From contig CAADRB010000067.1 of NCBI GenBank assembly GCA_900708905.1, forward strand, positions 434,001 to 498,000: a DNA stretch of 64,000 bases, written 5' to 3'. This document shows positions 59,594 through 64,000 of the stretch, piece by piece. The position numbers and the translations under genes were made by a program. The DNA comes from Hymenolepis diminuta. Taxonomy: Eukaryota > Platyhelminthes > Cestoda > Cyclophyllidea > Hymenolepididae. The first letter of the stretch is position 1, and each line of letters begins with the position of its first letter. Below the pieces are notes generated by a model. That model was not told the origin of the DNA. It made no database searches and saw nothing but the letters and a program-made list of their open reading frames with translations.

Positions 59594-62500
59594 AATCAAA
59601 TATTTGTTTTATTTTATTGTTACCAAAGTTCTTTTTTGGTAGAGTAATTAACAATGAGATGAGGACATCACTTGAAATATTTAAATAATTTCGTTATTTT
59701 AGAGGCTGTGTACATACTTTCAATATCAATTGGAAAATTTTCAAATTTATTTTGCATACTGCTTAATCATAGTATTTTTAATTATAACTACAGACATTCA
59801 CATTCCTTCACCTTGAGTGAACACTGCTTATTGGGCTCGGCTAAAATAAACATTTTAGCTCCCTTGACTCTTCTATATTAAGATCATGCAAACTGTTTAA
59901 GTTCATGTAAAATCATTCTGCTTGCTTAACATTTGGAAGGAAAAATGAATTGACGTGACAAAAAACTCCATCATAATTTAGCAACAGATCATTAAGCACC
60001 GGATATCATGGACAAGAAGTTCATCAGACGTACAGTGGGCATATCATGAAATTTGAACTCTGGAGCGTAAACCACCTAATAATTGAATATTGTACAACTC
60101 GAACCAAAAATAAAATCAGGTGAGGTTCTTTGATACCTTGGCTTGACAGTTAATGTCTTTTCAACCTCTAACTCTTACCTTCTATTGATCTTACAGTTAA
60201 GCGATTTCAGTTGCTCCCTCACCATCAAGAATTTTTAAATTTTCTACCTTGATGTGAGCAGTAATATGATACTAATAAAAGCTAATGAGATACAAAAAGA
60301 AGGAAAGCTGTCAATTCAATATGATTAAAGGTGGAATTTTCTTTCATCAAGACAAAGACTCATGGGCAATTTTCAGTTCGATGTGATACATTTTCCAACA
60401 TCTTTCTTACAAATGCAAATATTTGTGTGAGTGGCCACCCACCTTTTTCAAAATTCTGTAAATTTTTCAGATTTCCTGCGTATTCACGAATTTTTTCATA
60501 CAAGCTTCCCCAGATTTGATTTAAAATTGAAAATATGCTGAATATACTATTTTGAAATCTTTTAATAAAACGGAAGTACAGATTTCTCCAAGTTAAGTTA
60601 TTCTTGTTTTTACTTTAGGTAAAACTACTTTCTGAGTAAGTTAAATCAACATGAAGTTAAAGAGAAAGAGTTAGGTTGGTTTATAAAAAGAGGGTCTAGA
60701 GAAGCTATTACTATTGCAAATATATTACGACATTTACCATACAACAGCAAGGAAATGAGTCTGGGTCGTTCCAGCCTAGGCAAAGCCAAGGCTAGTGGAT
60801 AAGTGTTTTAAGTGAAATAGTGGAGTTACAGAAGTTTTGAAATCGGTCAAACATTCAAATTGCTTGTAAGAAAACAAAGAAACTATTTAGACAGTGCTGG
60901 AGAGGAAGAGCCTATTAACATATATCCTGAAGCCAGATCCGAAAGATTAATTATTCCCAACAATTTAATATCATAGAGGATTTTCTCGCAAATGAACAGG
61001 TAACTGCAGTGGTTATATTAAGTGAAATGAGCGAAATAGTTGAAAATAATAATGATTAAGATTTTAATTAGCAATTCAGTTTAATTATTTTTACAAATGA
61101 TGTGAACTCATTTCTCCCATTCGTATTCACATTTTCAAACAATGGCATTTTACGTGTGAGTGTCACATTGTTGCAAAGAATTTATTAACAGCACTTCATC
61201 TGAGTAACTGGAAGGTAACCTAGAGCTTCTTCTATTAGAAAACCACATTCTTTTACATCACCTGTTCATCGGAATTCGTCTGCATGGTTGACAATTCACA
61301 ACATTGTAGGTGCACTTGTGCGACCACTTCTCTAACCTACAAAATTTAGCACAGTCGTTTAACGGGTGTTGTAAGATTATTATCAAAGCCATATTTACTT
61401 TTACTGCGCTAACAATGATTCATTGCTTTACGAAATTAAATATTTTTAAACGTTTACATACACAAATTTTTTCTTCGCGTTTATTAATAATGAAAGATGC
61501 CAGTTTATTGATCTAGTTTAGAACGTAAGAAAGAGAAAAGTAGCTAAGCTATCGTATTCTTAACTTTACAAGCTTAATCATCTCATTATTGGAATAAGAT
61601 TGAATCGGCAGCGGATTGTTTAACTTTGAGAAGAAACAATGGAATGCGGCAGACTTAAGCTCACTAAGCCGAAAATTGAGTCGAATTAACTCACCAAAAT
61701 TAACTGCATCATGCAGGAAATAGAAAATTGTCTCCAGTCAGAAAAGTGAATTATACCCGGAACGAAGCAGAAATCATTACCAATCAAAGAAAAGATGACA
61801 GATTCAAGATATCATCAATATGCATTAGTCTAAACCGATGTCTTTGGGTAATTTTTGCAGACCATTGAGAAGCTACTTAACTTAAAATTTTTGTAATCAT
61901 CTTTGAGTTCGAATACATTAGAAGTAAGGCTAGTACTTATTGATATTAGAATACATTTGATTATTTCAGCACAATCTTACCCTGTGCTTGGACATATCCT
62001 TTTTTGAGCATCTGAAAGTAACTTGTGCATTCGGAAAATTCAATACTTTATGTCTCATTAACAATAATAAAAGTTGAAAAATAAGGTGATGTTTATCTCC
62101 ACATGAAAATAATAGCAATTTATTGCTTTGTGGTGATATGTCCTCAAGATATAAATTACTATTATGACACGTCCCTAATGAACTATCTTGCCTTGCCGAT
62201 GTGTTCATTCCGATTATGAATACTTAATTTTCTGACGTGACTTCAAGACAATTTGCTGAATTATCATACTCCAATTCGCCAATACAACCAACAGTGCATA
62301 ATGATCACTATTCACTTTCTCGACCTTCCTTTTACTTTCAAAAATTCTACTGATCAAGCTTACTTATTTCAACAGTCTTTTACTGAGAACTGATAGAAAC
62401 TAGATGAGGCAACTAGCAGAACTTCTTCAAACCAGAAACTATGCATCTAACTACAACCTCATTCAATCCTAAACTCGTTCTTTTAGTAGTTTTAATTACT

Positions 62501-64000
62501 GTTCTCAGGTCTTCATCTTTCAACAAATTTGAACCTGTAAGAAAACTTTTATTTGTTAAATTATATTCAGGAACCAGGTGCTGATTTTTGACAAGGGTCG
62601 TTTTAGCCTGCAGAAAGTGACTTCTTCCATTTCAAGATACATCACTTGATAGACAGCATGAGTGACCTTAGGAGTACAGAAGTCGGTGGAAATTTGAAAG
62701 TATGATAGTCAGCAGCTCAGGATTATCTTGAATTACCGGCGGATTTTGCTTCTTTCATTAACATTTCATCAAGCGATATAACGTTTATGAATGTCTGATG
62801 TGAAAAGCGGGTTTGAAAACAGATCCTTATATGGAATACTATGAGGATATATATTATGCAACAATGTTAGAATAATGATACTAACAAATTTGATGTTCGT
62901 ATTTCATGTTGTCATTGTCTATTAATTCTGAAGGTATTAATATAATAGTATTAATATTCAAACTCTGATACTTTAGACACTTTACTCCGGTTACCAATAA
63001 TACCGAAAATATTCTACATTTGCAAACCAGGTATTGGAAGTCAGAGTTAGCATAAAATTTGGCTGAAGCAGCAGAATGTTATCTTGAGTGACAGGTGGAT
63101 TATGTTATTTACATCAAAACTGTAGCAGGTTATGCAAAGTTTCTAAACCCGTGTGACATGCTCTATTCTCTTAGCTGTATACCGAAATAATGAGACTGGA
63201 ATAAAAATACCCTGATGCTGCTTTCACTTATTTGTCTTTCCTCTTTCCCTTGACCTTAAAATTTAACTCTTAAGATTCTAAAATTCGACTTAAGATGTTA
63301 ATCAAAATACCTTAAATATTATTTAGTAAATATTAATTAATCAGATTAAATCAAATCTTTGATTTAAAAAGCATAAATTTATGAGACACTCTCGATCGAC
63401 CCGAATTCCGGACTTAATTTGGTGCTCCGAATTGACAATGAATGGTGCCTCCACGATTGTTCATTTACCTCCCAGAAATCACCGATCTGTCTGCATGAAA
63501 GTACTTTGTCGGTAGTCAATTAACTCTATTAACATTACTGAGTGGTTTAGATGTACAACTGGGAAAATAAAGATCTGATGGGCGGCGTCATCTTACCTTT
63601 AGATGCAAAATTTCTCAAAGATCATTCCGTAGCTAAGAAGATGGGAAAGGCAATTGCATACTAATGTGCTTGTTAACATTTCAGATGTCTCCCAATTATA
63701 CGATTTTCTTTATGGATGAAAAGCTCTCGTAATGGTTGAGAATGACTGATTTAATTGATTTCTCATCAGTTTCTCTGTAATAATTTTGCATATTGACCGT
63801 AGATTAGTATAATTCTAGATACTGCTGACTACAATAGTTTCTTTTGTTCATTTAGAACAGAAGATAACAAAAGGCAGTTCTAAAATCCCTCCGACCTCTT
63901 TAAAATGGAGAACAAACGGATAGAAGAGAAACCCATGGCTTAGAGATCTAATGTCTGGAGAGAAAAGTTAGGCTGAGTCCTCATTTTGCAATTTATTACA
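59594..64000. other. Right-end region, no convincing gene
   Basis: Open frames are short and not supported by splice structure. At 60,655-60,800 a plus-strand frame (ELGWFIKRGSREAITI, then a stop) faintly resembles the end of retroelement polymerases or nucleases, too short to call. Two loosely similar segments near 62,715 and 63,090 (TTATCTTGA...GGxGGATT) may be a diverged repeat. Confidence 0.4.

Noticed and set aside
1..64000. CRISPR arrays, operons, riboswitches or prokaryotic origins
   Set aside because: The spliced gene structures show that this is eukaryotic nuclear DNA, and no regularly spaced repeats were seen.

Overview
This is eukaryotic nuclear DNA and most likely comes from a parasitic flatworm (Platyhelminthes; a tapeworm fits best). 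It is AT-rich and its protein-coding genes are split by GT-AG introns. The introns nearest the 5' ends are tiny (27-40 nt) while later ones reach kilobases, a size gradient known from flatworms. There are good splice acceptors just upstream of start codons (possible spliced-leader sites) and a gene of small phase-0 exons resembling flatworm micro-exon genes. The species cannot be named from the sequence.

Positions 1-27,439, minus strand: one gene, BLTP2 (KIAA0100/hobbit; the plant SABRE and yeast Fmp27 family), a bridge-like lipid-transfer protein. I could chain 37 exons with consistent splice phases, about 2,600 codons; the C-terminus runs off the left edge. Its introns carry a decayed Tc1/mariner-type transposase (about 11.4-12.5 kb), a stop-ridden intronless gene copy (about 4.1-5.3 kb) and SINE-like repeats.

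Positions 27,440-38,950: mainly non-coding AT-rich DNA. It holds a candidate tiny secreted-peptide gene (31,707-31,896) and one copy of an LTR-like repeat (about 35.5-35.9 kb); a second, inverted copy lies at 47.0-47.3 kb.

Positions 38,951-43,828: CISD1 (mitoNEET-type 2Fe-2S protein, minus strand) and PSMD13 (26S proteasome lid subunit Rpn9, plus strand, complete at 376 residues) are divergent. The CISD1 start codon seems to be assembled by splicing out a 27-nt intron, and that intron also forms the end of an overlapping two-helix reading frame.

Positions 43,829-64,000: a possible small membrane-protein gene on the minus strand (45.35-45.74 kb), then a plus-strand gene of uncertain 5' end (about 49.4/50.8-59.5 kb). 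The latter is built wholly of symmetric phase-0 exons and encodes a Ser/Thr-rich ectodomain, one membrane helix and a cytoplasmic tail. The last 4.5 kb shows no convincing gene. BLTP2, CISD1 and PSMD13 are unrelated housekeeping genes; nothing indicates a joint pathway.
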